Assembly (NCBI GenBank): GCA_900544255.1
Contig: UQUM01000047.1
Location: 1-13,763 of the forward strand
Length of the DNA: 13,763 nt
Origin: an uncultured Sutterella sp.
GTDB lineage: Bacteria > Pseudomonadota > Gammaproteobacteria > Burkholderiales > Burkholderiaceae_F
Reading direction: 5' to 3'
Shown: piece after piece, positions 6,593 to 13,763 of the stretch
How the letters are laid out: every line of letters begins with the position of its first letter
Position numbering within the stretch: position 1 is the first letter of the stretch
Translations under genes and position numbers: made by a program
The notes under the pieces: model-generated
Told to the model about the DNA's origin: nothing
What the model saw: only the letters and a program-made list of their open reading frames with translations
Database searches by the model: none

Positions 6593-8779
6593 ATGGTTGA
6601 TTTTTCTCAGTTCAGCCGCCGTCTGACGGCAATCCTTGCTGCGGCCGCGGGCTTTTTTTCCGTCGCTGCCGCAGCCGCCCCCTTCGGGGGAGCGTTCGGC
6701 GGGAACGAAAAACCCGCCGTCACCGCGGAAATCGTCGCGGACCGCACGGCGGGCACCCCGAAAGCCGTCTACAAAGTCGGTGTTCTCTTAAAGCATGCTC
6801 CCGGGTGGCATACCTACTGGAAGTTTCCGGGCGATTCGGGCTACAGCACCTCGGTCACGTGGCAGCTGCCGCGCCGTTGGGAAATGACGCCTCTTGACTG
6901 GCCGCTCCCCAAACGCATTACGACGGGACCCGTCACGAGTTTCATCTACCAGGGCGACGTGCTGCTTCCTTTCAAACTCGACATTCCCTGGGGAACCCCT
7001 TACGGCACTTCGGGCACCATCCGCGCCAAGGTGGAATGGCTCGCCTGTAAGGAACAATGCGTTCCGGGGGAAACCGAGGTGAAATTCACGGTGCCCGTAC
7101 GGGTCGCAAGCGACCCGTCGCCCGCGGCGCCCCTTTTTGATCTCACGAGTCGCAACACGCCGGAAGTCGTCGAACAGACAGACATCAAGGCCGTGATCGA
7201 AGACAACCGCATCCGCATTGATTTTCCGCGGCTTGCCGGTCGCATCGACCGCCGGGTGGAATTTATTCCCACGGACGGCCGACAGATCGACTTTAAGGGA
7301 CCGGAGAGAATTGAGCGTGCACACGGCGTCACGTCTCTTTATCTCACCTCCCACAAAGACCTGGCAGCGAATCCTGAGAGTCTCACGGGGATCATCGTCG
7401 CCGACGGCGGTCCCTTGGAAAGGGGCTGGGCCATTGAAACGACGCTTCCCTTGGAAAAAGGTACGGTAGCCCCTCTGCAGGACGCCGCTGCGCCCGCAGC
7501 CTCTGCAAAGGAAAGCCGCATCGAACTGCAGACGGAAAGTTCGGCCCCCGCGGTATCCCTTACGGTGAAAGCCGCCGTCATCTTTGCGTTCTTAGGAGGC
7601 TTGATCCTCAACCTCATGCCCTGCGTCTTCCCGGTACTGAGTCTCAAGATTCTGCAGTTGGTGGATACCTCCCGCCGCCGCGGTTCCCTTACGGTACACG
7701 GATTTGCCTTCACCGGCGGCCTTTTGGCGACGATGCTCGTGCTCTCAGGAATTCTTCTCGTCCTGCGGCACGTGGGCAGTACGGTGGGCTGGGGCTTTCA
7801 GCTGCAGAGTCCCGGCGTCGTGGCGATTTTGGCACTCCTTTTCACGGCGCTTTCTCTCAATCTCTTCGGGCTCTTTGAATTTACGGCTGCGACTCACTTA
7901 GCCGACAGCCGCGCCGCGAAGTCGCTCCCCACAACAGGCCCCGCCGGCAGTTTTTGGACGGGGGTACTTGCCGTGGTCGTTGCGAGTCCCTGCACGGCGC
8001 CCTTTATGGGAGCCGCTCTCGGATACGCCGTTACGCAGGAGGCGTGGATTGCAGTACCGGTTTTTGCCGCCTTAGGACTCGGCATGGCGTTCCCGTGGCT
8101 GTTGCTGACGCTCGTCCCCGTGTGGACCAAGTGGCTGCCGAAACCCGGTATGTGGATGGTGCGCTTTAAGGCGGTGATGGCGATACCGATGTTGGGTGCC
8201 GTGCTGTGGCTCTTGTGGGTGCTGTCGCGCCAAGTGAGCGTCTACGGCCTTTTGACCGTTCTTCTTGCGACCGGCGCTTTTGCCGCCTTCCTGTGGTCGG
8301 TGGGGCGCGAGCAGTACGGGCGCGGAGCTTCGGCGGTCTTAAAGTGGCTCGCGGGGGGCGTAGCGCTCGCCTGCGTGCTTCTCATCGGCATCGGGCTTTT
8401 TGACGAAGCGTCGCAGCCTGCCGCCGACAATGCGGACTGGCAGCCGTGGAGCGAAACGGCGGTAAGCGACGCCGTCAATCTCGGCCACCCCGTCGTGGTG
8501 GACTTCACGGCGGCTTGGTGCGTGACCTGTCAGTACAACAAAGCCACCGTTCTGCGAACCGACGCCAGTGACGAAACTCTGAAACGTCTCAATTATCGGC
8601 GTTTCGTCGCCGACTGGACGAGCCGCGACGAGACCATCACCGAAGCGCTCAATAAGTTCGGACGAACGGGGGTACCGCTCTACATCCTCTACAACCGACA
8701 CGGCGAAATGACGGTACTACCGGAACTTCTGACGCAGTCGGACTTTACGGCCGCGTTGGAAAAAAACGCCGCGGAATAA
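6593..8779 (+). CDS. dsbD: Protein-disulfide reductase, DsbD/ScsB type
   Basis: A 728-aa inner-membrane protein that passes electrons from cytoplasmic thioredoxin to periplasmic thiol proteins, supporting disulfide isomerisation and cytochrome c maturation. A signal peptide (about 1-29, cut near AAAA) precedes a periplasmic domain with Cys152 and Cys156 in WLACKEQCVPGE. A multi-pass membrane domain (about 325-600) carries the redox cysteines Cys344 (NLMPCVFPVLSLK) and Cys467 (VASPCTAPFMG). A C-terminal thioredoxin domain (about 620-728) has WCVTC (Cys643, Cys646). The short-spaced CxxxC in the first domain resembles ScsB more than E. coli DsbD. An open frame extends upstream into hemL, but only the ATG at 6593 gives a signal peptide. 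The gene starts 16 bases after hemL and ends at a strong terminator. No scsC-like partner is in the window, so the target protein is unknown. Confidence 0.9.
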   Translation: MVDFSQFSRRLTAILAAAAGFFSVAAAAAPFGGAFGGNEKPAVTAEIVADRTAGTPKAVYKVGVLLKHAPGWHTYWKFPGDSGYSTSVTWQLPRRWEMTPLDWPLPKRITTGPVTSFIYQGDVLLPFKLDIPWGTPYGTSGTIRAKVEWLACKEQCVPGETEVKFTVPVRVASDPSPAAPLFDLTSRNTPEVVEQTDIKAVIEDNRIRIDFPRLAGRIDRRVEFIPTDGRQIDFKGPERIERAHGVTSLYLTSHKDLAANPESLTGIIVADGGPLERGWAIETTLPLEKGTVAPLQDAAAPAASAKESRIELQTESSAPAVSLTVKAAVIFAFLGGLILNLMPCVFPVLSLKILQLVDTSRRRGSLTVHGFAFTGGLLATMLVLSGILLVLRHVGSTVGWGFQLQSPGVVAILALLFTALSLNLFGLFEFTAATHLADSRAAKSLPTTGPAGSFWTGVLAVVVASPCTAPFMGAALGYAVTQEAWIAVPVFAALGLGMAFPWLLLTLVPVWTKWLPKPGMWMVRFKAVMAIPMLGAVLWLLWVLSRQVSVYGLLTVLLATGAFAAFLWSVGREQYGRGASAVLKWLAGGVALACVLLIGIGLFDEASQPAADNADWQPWSETAVSDAVNLGHPVVVDFTAAWCVTCQYNKATVLRTDASDETLKRLNYRRFVADWTSRDETITEALNKFGRTGVPLYILYNRHGEMTVLPELLTQSDFTAALEKNAAE

Positions 8780-8792
8780 GACGCGCTTCCTG

Positions 8793-8830
8793 AAAAAACG
8801 GCTCGGGGTACGCCTCGGGTCGTTTTTTTT
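8793..8830. terminator. Terminator between dsbD and dacB, usable both ways
   Basis: AAAAAACG (8793-8800) pairs with the start of CGTTTTTTTT (8821-8830), and the inner arms GCTCGGGG and CCTCGGGT pair fully if G-U is allowed, around a TACG loop. It lies 14 bases after the dsbD stop. The A and T runs on both sides let it also end dacB transcripts arriving on the minus strand. Confidence 0.88.
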
Positions 8831-8860
8831 ATCGGTCAGCGTTGCCGTCGTGTTCGGCAG

Positions 8861-10261
8861 CTACTCGTCCAGCGCCGCAATCCGCGCCGTAATGTCGTCG
8901 CCCAACGCTTTCGCCGCCGCGGGATTCGCCGCATTCACCATCAGAACCAGAATGTGCCGCCGTCCCTTCTTATCGGTCACAAATCCTGCAAGCGACCGCA
9001 CGGTCTTCAGATACCCGGTTTTTAAGTGCGCACTCCCTACCGGAACCGGGCGGCGCTTCATCGTTCCGTCGATGCCGGCTGCGGGCAGACTCGCCATAAA
9101 TTCCGGCATATAAGCCGACTTCCACACGATCCGCAGCACGCCCCCCAACGTCTCGGCGGACACCCTGGCCGAACGGGAGAGCCCCGAGCCGTTGTCAATC
9201 GTGAGTTTTGCCGGGATTGCTTTTTCCTGCAGCCACGCTTTCACCACGGCCCGACTTCGTTCCAACGTCGCAGGGGCCGTCGTTCCCCGGGAGTCCGTGA
9301 GCCCCAATTCCAAAAATAGCTGCCGCGCCATCGTGTTGTTGGAAAATTTATTGATCCAGACGACGGTTCTCGAAAGCGGCGCAGATTCACTTTCCGCCAA
9401 CGGAATCTTCCCCGCAGGTGTTCTGCCGCTCACGACGCGCCCCTGCCACCGAATACCGCTTTCCGTAAACACCTGCCGCAAAAGTGCCGTCGCATAACGA
9501 TCGGCGTCCCACGCAGAGTAATGCAGCGTCTTCGTGCCGCAGGCCGCGGGGTACGTACCCTTAAAGCGAAGCGTCCTGCCGTCAAACACAGGCGACAACT
9601 GCTGCTTCCAATCCCCGCAGTTTCCCTTCACCACCCGAACTCGTGCGGGCAAGCCGATTCCGGACAACAGCGGCAGGGCCGCCACGCGTCCGTCGGGCGT
9701 GACGGTAAGCGACACCGTCTTAAAGTTCAGAGCCGCCGCGTCCGGCCCCACGTTGTAGGGACGAGATCCCGCACCGTCAAACGCCGACTGATCCGAAACC
9801 GACGCAACCGCCGCATAACGGCTGCGGTCAATCGTGACGTCGCCCGCAATGGTTTTCACGCCGGCACCTTTCAACCGCTGGGCAAGAAGCCACACGTCTT
9901 CCATCACGAAGTGCGCGTCACCCCCGCCCGTCAGCACGGCGCCCGTAATTCTCCCGTTTTTATCCGGCCGCGAGTCCGCTGAAAACCGCGTCGTCGACCG
10001 CCACGCCGGGCCCAGGCGATCCAGGGCCACGGCCGTCGTCACCACCTTCATGATGCTCGCAGGTTCCATCGGCCGCCCTGCGTTCACCGCCGCTTCCACG
10101 TACCCGGTGTCGACGTCCGCGACCCAGAGCGCCGCTTCACCCGCTCTGAAACCGGCTTCGCGAACCATTCGGGCGACGTCGGCACTCAAAGTCGCCCAAG
10201 CCTCGCCTGCGCCTAAGGCAAAGAGCAGCGGAAGAATTATTTTTGACGTCTTTTCAATCAT
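8861..10261 (-). CDS. dacB: D-alanyl-D-alanine carboxypeptidase/endopeptidase (PBP4 family)
   Basis: A periplasmic low-molecular-weight penicillin-binding protein of peptidase family S13. It trims the terminal D-Ala of peptidoglycan stems and can cut cross-links. The three active-site motifs are all present: SxxK at Ser69-Lys72 (EPASIMKV), SxN at Ser307-Asn309 (KFSNNTMARQ) and KTG at 414-416 (AHLKTGYLKTV). The long stretch between the first two motifs, about 235 residues, is the insertion typical of PBP4. A signal peptide (1-23, ending GEAWA) supports the start at 10261. The length of 466 aa is normal. The gene is alone on this strand, converges on dsbD and is divergent from groES; its promoter must lie in the 175-base gap shared with the groES leader. 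No clear Shine-Dalgarno sequence precedes the ATG. Confidence 0.93.
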   Translation of the reverse strand: MIEKTSKIILPLLFALGAGEAWATLSADVARMVREAGFRAGEAALWVADVDTGYVEAAVNAGRPMEPASIMKVVTTAVALDRLGPAWRSTTRFSADSRPDKNGRITGAVLTGGGDAHFVMEDVWLLAQRLKGAGVKTIAGDVTIDRSRYAAVASVSDQSAFDGAGSRPYNVGPDAAALNFKTVSLTVTPDGRVAALPLLSGIGLPARVRVVKGNCGDWKQQLSPVFDGRTLRFKGTYPAACGTKTLHYSAWDADRYATALLRQVFTESGIRWQGRVVSGRTPAGKIPLAESESAPLSRTVVWINKFSNNTMARQLFLELGLTDSRGTTAPATLERSRAVVKAWLQEKAIPAKLTIDNGSGLSRSARVSAETLGGVLRIVWKSAYMPEFMASLPAAGIDGTMKRRPVPVGSAHLKTGYLKTVRSLAGFVTDKKGRRHILVLMVNAANPAAAKALGDDITARIAALDE

Positions 10262-10307
10262 GTTTAGTCAAACAGAAAAAATATTTTCTCGAATTGAGTG
10301 AGTTTAC

Positions 10308-10336
10308 CTTGAAAAAAACACCCCCTGTCCCCATAT
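10308..10336 (+). promoter_or_regulatory. Sigma-32-like heat-shock promoter of groESL
   Basis: CTTGAA (10308-10313) and CCCCATAT (10329-10336), 15 bases apart, closely match the RpoH consensus CTTGAA and CCCCATNT. Spacing is usually 13-15. Transcription would start near 10343, leaving a leader of about 95 bases before groES. No CIRCE element (TTAGCACTC-N9-GAGTGCTAA) is visible, so HrcA control is not supported. Confidence 0.75.
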
Positions 10337-10350
10337 AGCGTTGTGCACGA

Positions 10351-10404
10351 GTCGGACCGGTGTCCGACCCAATGATTTTTGTTTTGCCGCCCGTGCGGCA
10401 AAAC
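10351..10404 (+). promoter_or_regulatory. Two tandem hairpins in the groES leader
   Basis: GTCGGAC (10351-10357) and GTCCGAC (10362-10368) form a 7-bp stem with a CGGT loop. GTTTTGCCGC (10381-10390) and GCGGCAAAAC (10395-10404) form a perfect 10-bp stem with a CCGT loop. Both lie between the predicted transcription start and the Shine-Dalgarno sequence of groES. They may stabilise the mRNA or tune translation. The Shine-Dalgarno itself is not inside either stem, so a simple RNA thermometer is not shown. Confidence 0.55.
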
Positions 10405-10436
10405 CCGATTTTCAAAATATTCGTTTGGAGTCAAAA

Positions 10437-10727
10437 ATGCAGATTCGTCCTTTGCACGACCGCGTGATCGTCAAGCGCCTGGAAGTGGAACGCACCACCG
10501 CGAGCGGCATCGTCATCCCCGACAACGCCGGTGAAAAGCCCGATCAGGGTGAAGTGATCGCCGTGGGTCCCGGCAAGCGCGACGAAGCCGGCAAGCTCCT
10601 GCCGATGGACGTCAAGGTCGGTGACCGCGTTCTCTTCGGCAAGTACTCCGGCCAGAACGTTAAGGTCGACGGCGAGGAATTCCTCGTGATGCGCGAAGAA
10701 GACATCATGGGCGTAGTGGAAGCGTAA
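10437..10727 (+). CDS. groES: Co-chaperonin GroES
   Basis: The 96-aa Hsp10 subunit whose seven-fold ring caps GroEL during protein folding in the cytoplasm. The sequence runs from MQIRPLHDRVIVKR through the mobile-loop region (about residues 17-32, ERTTASGIVIPDNA), with GEVIAVGPG and GDRVLFGKYSG after it, to EDIMGVVEA at the end; all are typical. The start at 10437 follows TTTGGAG seven bases upstream. An in-frame extension back to 10341 would overlap leader hairpins and is not family-like. groEL begins 57 bases downstream, and the two are surely co-transcribed from the sigma-32-like promoter. Confidence 0.97.
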   Translation: MQIRPLHDRVIVKRLEVERTTASGIVIPDNAGEKPDQGEVIAVGPGKRDEAGKLLPMDVKVGDRVLFGKYSGQNVKVDGEEFLVMREEDIMGVVEA

Positions 10728-10784
10728 TTTCTCCCCCAACCGCATTCTTTACTTTAGACACACAATTTTTGGAGATTCAGTCAA

Positions 10785-12419
10785 ATGACTGCTAAACAAG
10801 TTCTTTTCGGTGATGACGCCCGCGTCCGCATGGTTCGCGGTATCAACACGCTCGCCAACGCGGTGAAGGTTACGCTGGGACCCAAGGGCCGCAACGTGGT
10901 ACTCGAACGCTCCTTCGGCGGCCCGCTCGTCACGAAGGACGGCGTTTCCGTTGCTAAGGAAATCGACCTCAAGGACAAGTTTGAAAGCATGGGCGCCCAG
11001 ATGGTGCGCGAAGTGGCTTCGAAGACGAACGACAACGCCGGCGACGGTACGACGACCGCCACGGTGCTCGCTCAGGCTATCGTTGACGAAGGCATGAAGT
11101 ATGTGGCTGCCGGCATGAATCCGATGGATTTGAAGCGCGGTATCGACAAGGCCGTTGCCGCCGCCATCGAAGAACTGAAGAAGATCTCCAAGCCCACCAC
11201 GACCAACAAGGAAGTGGCTCAGGTCGGCGCCATCAGCGCTAACTCCGACGCTGAGATCGGCGACATCATCGCCAAGGCCATGGAAAAGGTCGGCAAGGAA
11301 GGCGTGATCACGATCGAAGACGGCAAGAGCCTTAATAACGAACTCGAAGTCGTGGAAGGCATGCAGTTTGACCGCGGCTACCTCTCCCCCTACTTCATCA
11401 ACACGCCGGAACGTCAGGCCGCCGTGCTTGAAAATCCGTTCGTGCTCCTGCACGACAAGAAGATCAGCAACATCCGCGATCTCCTCCCCGTGCTCGAACA
11501 GGTTGCGAAGGCCGGTCGTCCGCTCCTCATCATCGCTGAAGACGTGGACGGCGAAGCCCTTGCTACGCTCGTCGTGAACTCCATCCGCGGCATCCTGAAG
11601 GTTGTCGCCGTGAAGGCCCCGGGCTTCGGCGACCGCCGCAAGGCCATGCTCGAAGATATCGCCATTTTGACGGGTGCCACCGTCATCACGTCGGATCTGG
11701 GCCTGGCGCTTGATAAGACGACGCTTGAACAGCTCGGTTCCGCCAAGCGCATCGAAGTGACGAAGGAAAACACCACGATCATCGACGGCGCCGGCAAGCC
11801 CGAAGCCATCGCCGAACGCGTGAAGAACATCCGTCAGCAGATCGATGCCGCCACGAGCGACTACGACCGTGAAAAGCTTCAGGAACGCGTGGCGAAGTTG
11901 GCGGGCGGCGTTGCCCTCGTCAAGGTCGGTGCTGCGACTGAAGTCGAAATGAAGGAAAAGAAGGCCCGCGTGGAAGATGCCCTGCACGCCACCCGCGCTG
12001 CCGTGGAAGAAGGCATTGTCGCCGGCGGCGGCACGGCCCTGATCCGCGCCAAGAGCGCCATCAAGGATCTGAAGGGTGACAACGATGAACAGAACGCCGG
12101 TATCAAGATCGTGCTGCGCGCGATGGAAGAACCGATGCGTCAGATCGTTGCCAACGCCGGTGAAGAGCCCAGCGTAGTTGTGAACAACGTCGCCAACGGC
12201 ACGGGCAACTACGGCTACAACGCTCAGACCGGCGTCTACGGCGACATGGTCGAAATGGGCGTTCTGGATCCGACGAAGGTGACCCGCACGGCGCTGCAGA
12301 ACGCGGCTTCCGTCGCCGGCCTCATCCTCACCACCGACTGCATGGTGGCGGATTATCCGGAAGACAAGCCCGCTGCGCCTGCCATGGGCGGCATGGGCGG
12401 CATGGACGGCATGATGTAA
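10785..12419 (+). CDS. groEL: Chaperonin GroEL
   Basis: The 544-aa Hsp60 chaperonin subunit, which forms the double seven-ring folding chamber and hydrolyses ATP. Present are VTLGPKGRNVVLE and GDGTTTATVLAQ (the ATP site, with the catalytic Asp near residue 87), the apical domain with EGMQFDRGYLSPYF, KAPGFGDRRKAMLEDIA, and VEEGIVAGGGTAL and NAGEEPSVV toward the second equatorial segment. The C-terminus is the usual flexible Gly-Met tail (GGMGGMDGMM). The start MTAKQVLFGDDAR has a good Shine-Dalgarno (TTGGAGA) upstream. Codon use is strongly biased (AAG for Lys, CGC for Arg), as expected for a highly expressed gene. The long open frame on the opposite strand (10749-11987) is a by-product of this bias. 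Confidence 0.98.
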   Translation: MTAKQVLFGDDARVRMVRGINTLANAVKVTLGPKGRNVVLERSFGGPLVTKDGVSVAKEIDLKDKFESMGAQMVREVASKTNDNAGDGTTTATVLAQAIVDEGMKYVAAGMNPMDLKRGIDKAVAAAIEELKKISKPTTTNKEVAQVGAISANSDAEIGDIIAKAMEKVGKEGVITIEDGKSLNNELEVVEGMQFDRGYLSPYFINTPERQAAVLENPFVLLHDKKISNIRDLLPVLEQVAKAGRPLLIIAEDVDGEALATLVVNSIRGILKVVAVKAPGFGDRRKAMLEDIAILTGATVITSDLGLALDKTTLEQLGSAKRIEVTKENTTIIDGAGKPEAIAERVKNIRQQIDAATSDYDREKLQERVAKLAGGVALVKVGAATEVEMKEKKARVEDALHATRAAVEEGIVAGGGTALIRAKSAIKDLKGDNDEQNAGIKIVLRAMEEPMRQIVANAGEEPSVVVNNVANGTGNYGYNAQTGVYGDMVEMGVLDPTKVTRTALQNAASVAGLILTTDCMVADYPEDKPAAPAMGGMGGMDGMM

Positions 12420-12474
12420 TCCTTCGGGAGTGATGCCTTCGGGGAGCGTTGTCCTGCACCGTTCCCGTCCGAAT

Positions 12475-12511
12475 AAAAGCGGGAAGTTCTTTTAGGGCTT
12501 TCCGCTTTTTT
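12475..12511 (+). terminator. Rho-independent terminator of groESL
   Basis: AAAAGCGGGAAG (from 12475) pairs with CTTTCCGCTTTT with one G-U, followed by a run of T's (12506-12511). It lies 56 bases after the groEL stop. Confidence 0.85.
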
Positions 12512-12539
12512 GTTTAGACCGTCACTCACGAAAAACAAG

Positions 12540-12585
12540 ACGGGCTGACGATATCCCTCATCCGAGAGAAACATCGTCAGCCCGT
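12540..12585 (-). terminator. Rho-independent terminator of hemD
   Basis: ACGGGCTGACGAT (12540-12552) and ATCGTCAGCCCGT (12573-12585) form a perfect 13-bp stem with a 20-base loop. On the minus strand it is followed by CTTGTTTTTCG. It lies 25 bases past the hemD stop. The plus strand has no useful T run after it, so it serves hemD and may only back up groEL termination. Confidence 0.8.
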
Positions 12586-12609
12586 TTCAGACTTTCAGAA
12601 CTCTGCCGA

Positions 12610-13392
12610 TCAGAAGTCGTACGACAGACACTGCTTCACGGCATTCTTCACCCGTTCGTCGTCCGTCCCCACGATTTCAATACGGGAGAATCCGGCTTCC
12701 CGCAGGCGGTCGGCACACCGCGGATGAATCGTCACGGCCGCGCCGCGGGTAAACCATTCGCGGGCACCGGGCACCACGCGCATTGCGTGCATGAGCGTGG
12801 CCACCGAATCCGAACTCGTGATGTAGACAATGGGCGAAGGCCCCGCCACCGCACGCGCAAGCATCGTCGTCTGCTCGCCGGTCAGTTCAAGCGGCACCCG
12901 CACGTAGGCCGCCATTTTCTCCACGTCAGCCCCGAGCGCAATCAATTGGTCGCTCAACCACTCACGCCCCGTCTGACCTCGGGCAATCAGCACTCGAGCC
13001 GGCACGCGCTGCTTTTTAACGAGCGCAAAAAGCGCTTCGCTGCCCGAATGTTCCGCATCGCCCTCGGGATAAATGATTTTCACGTCATCTCCCCAAGCAG
13101 CGCGGATGACTTTTGCCGTCCCTTCGCCCACGGTCGCAAGCGTGATGTGTTTCGGCCACTCGCGCACCCAATGAGCAACGGCCGCCACAGCCGCCGGCGA
13201 AGCCATCACCACCATTTCCACATCGTCAAGATGCGCAAACCGTTCGGCAACGAGCGCCTGATCTTCAGGAAGCGTAATCGTAAAGGCGGGCCAGCGCCAG
13301 ACGGTGAGACCGTCGGCTTCCAAAAGGTCGGCCAGACGATCGTTGGCAGCGCCCGGGCGAGTCAAAATAACCGGGCGATATCTGTTTTGCAT
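12610..13392 (-). CDS. hemD: Uroporphyrinogen-III synthase
   Basis: This enzyme closes and inverts ring D of hydroxymethylbilane to give uroporphyrinogen III, the branch point for heme, siroheme and cobalamin. The protein has 260 aa, the usual size. Family signs include the start RPVILTRPGAANDRLADLL, MVVMASPAAVAAVAHW, the phosphate-binding-like TVGEGTAKVI, VLIARGQTGREWLSDQL, VYITSSDSVATL and IHPRCADRLREAGF. Sequence conservation in this family is low, so the call rests on the whole pattern. In many relatives hemD follows hemC and precedes hemX. Here it stands alone: a terminator follows directly, and a tnpB-type leader lies on the other side. The ATG at 13392 is preceded by no strong Shine-Dalgarno; TGATAAAAT (13433-13441 on the minus strand) may be its -10 region. 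Confidence 0.88.
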   Translation of the reverse strand: MQNRYRPVILTRPGAANDRLADLLEADGLTVWRWPAFTITLPEDQALVAERFAHLDDVEMVVMASPAAVAAVAHWVREWPKHITLATVGEGTAKVIRAAWGDDVKIIYPEGDAEHSGSEALFALVKKQRVPARVLIARGQTGREWLSDQLIALGADVEKMAAYVRVPLELTGEQTTMLARAVAGPSPIVYITSSDSVATLMHAMRVVPGAREWFTRGAAVTIHPRCADRLREAGFSRIEIVGTDDERVKNAVKQCLSYDF

Positions 13393-13443
13393 AAGTGAAC
13401 TTCGTGTTTCGTTTTTGTTACCGGGTGTGGGATTTTATCACAC

Positions 13444-13500
13444 GCGCCGTAAACCCCGTTCCTTCAGGAGGGGGGATATAAGGCGCCGAAGTTTATGTAA
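13444..13500 (+). repeat. tnpB leader hairpin, right copy
   Basis: The stem-loop region (CCCCGTT, CTTCAGG, then a G run and ATATAAG) is followed by GCGCCGAAG and TTTATGTA. It ends about 35 bases before the tnpB start. The inverted copy at 1-66 shares both the hairpin and its flanks. TATGTAAAAACATA (13494-13507) is a further small inverted repeat. Together these probably form the left end and leader of an IS200/IS605-type element. Confidence 0.6.
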
Positions 13501-13533
13501 AAACATAGGGGTATTCGTTGTAGCATCCCAGTC

Positions 13534-13763
13534 ATGAGAACCTACAAATACAAGCTCCTTTCGGCGAAGCGTAATAAGAAACTGCTCCGACAGAGCAATG
13601 CCGGTGCATTGGCGTGGAACCATTGTGTGGCTTTCACAAGGAGGTTCTACCGGTTTTACGGAAAATCGGTGTCTGAAAACGCCCTTAAGAAGCATCTGAC
13701 GAAACTCAAGAAACGTGAACCCTATGGGTACTTGCGTGAAATGGGTTCGCAGGCGCTTCAGGA
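13534..13763 (+). CDS. tnpB: TnpB-type RNA-guided nuclease/OrfB transposase, 5' part
   Basis: The first 76 codons of a gene cut by the window end. MRTYKYKLLSAKRNKKLLRQ, followed by NAGALAWNHCVAFTRRFYR, is the helix-turn-helix start typical of OrfB of IS200/IS605 elements. TnpB proteins are RNA-guided DNA nucleases with a RuvC site, but that part lies outside the window, so activity and intactness cannot be judged. The gene reads away from hemD. A conserved hairpin leader lies upstream, and no tnpA is seen between it and hemD, which points to an IS1341-like, tnpB-only element. Confidence 0.8.
   Translation, partial: MRTYKYKLLSAKRNKKLLRQSNAGALAWNHCVAFTRRFYRFYGKSVSENALKKHLTKLKKREPYGYLREMGSQALQ

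Noticed and set aside
10262..10436. CIRCE/HrcA operator before groES
   Set aside because: No TTAGCACTC/GAGTGCTAA pair is present; the palindromes seen have other sequences.
10749..11987. Long open frame antisense to groEL
   Set aside because: Its His/Asp/Phe/Val-rich translation is the mirror of biased groEL codons; no start signal or family resemblance.
1..13763. CRISPR arrays, tRNA genes, toxin-antitoxin or defence systems
   Set aside because: No regularly spaced repeats, no tRNA-like cloverleaf with the TTC loop, and no recognisable defence genes were seen.

Overview
This window looks like chromosome from a fairly GC-rich Gram-negative bacterium. It is most likely a betaproteobacterium of the Sutterella/Parasutterella type. 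That placement is inference, based on a PagP-type lipid A enzyme, a type A RNase P RNA, a sigma-32-like groESL promoter, the C5 heme route (hemL) and the general look of the GroEL, HemD and DsbD proteins. No taxonomic marker was searched. Most of the window is core or housekeeping sequence, with mobile-element traces at both edges and near position 1000.

Layout. Positions 1-66 hold a hairpin leader that matches, in inverted orientation, the one in front of the tnpB gene at the right edge. A small unrecognised membrane protein follows (241-951). After it lies the 3' end (domains V and VI) of a group II intron on the minus strand. A fused NDP-forming acyl-CoA synthetase (1254-3356) shares a two-way terminator with the RNase P RNA gene rnpB (about 3423-3745, minus strand). 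Next is a 374-residue outer-membrane protein (4042-5166). Its first half is a PagP-type lipid A palmitoyltransferase with the expected His/Asp/Ser, and its second half looks like another beta-barrel. hemL and a DsbD/ScsB-like reductase form a tight pair (5299-8779). dacB (PBP4) converges on them with a two-way terminator between. groES-groEL follow under a sigma-32-like promoter, with two strong hairpins in the leader. hemD on the minus strand converges on groEL, each gene having its own terminator. The window ends in the first 76 codons of a tnpB-type gene (13534 onward), divergent from hemD.

Shared themes. Several genes serve the cell envelope: PagP-like remodelling, PBP4 and periplasmic thiol reduction by DsbD. 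Two unlinked genes serve tetrapyrrole synthesis (hemL and hemD). GroESL is the heat-shock chaperonin. The most unusual item is the PagP plus second-barrel fusion. No CRISPR array, tRNA, complete transposon or obvious defence system was seen.
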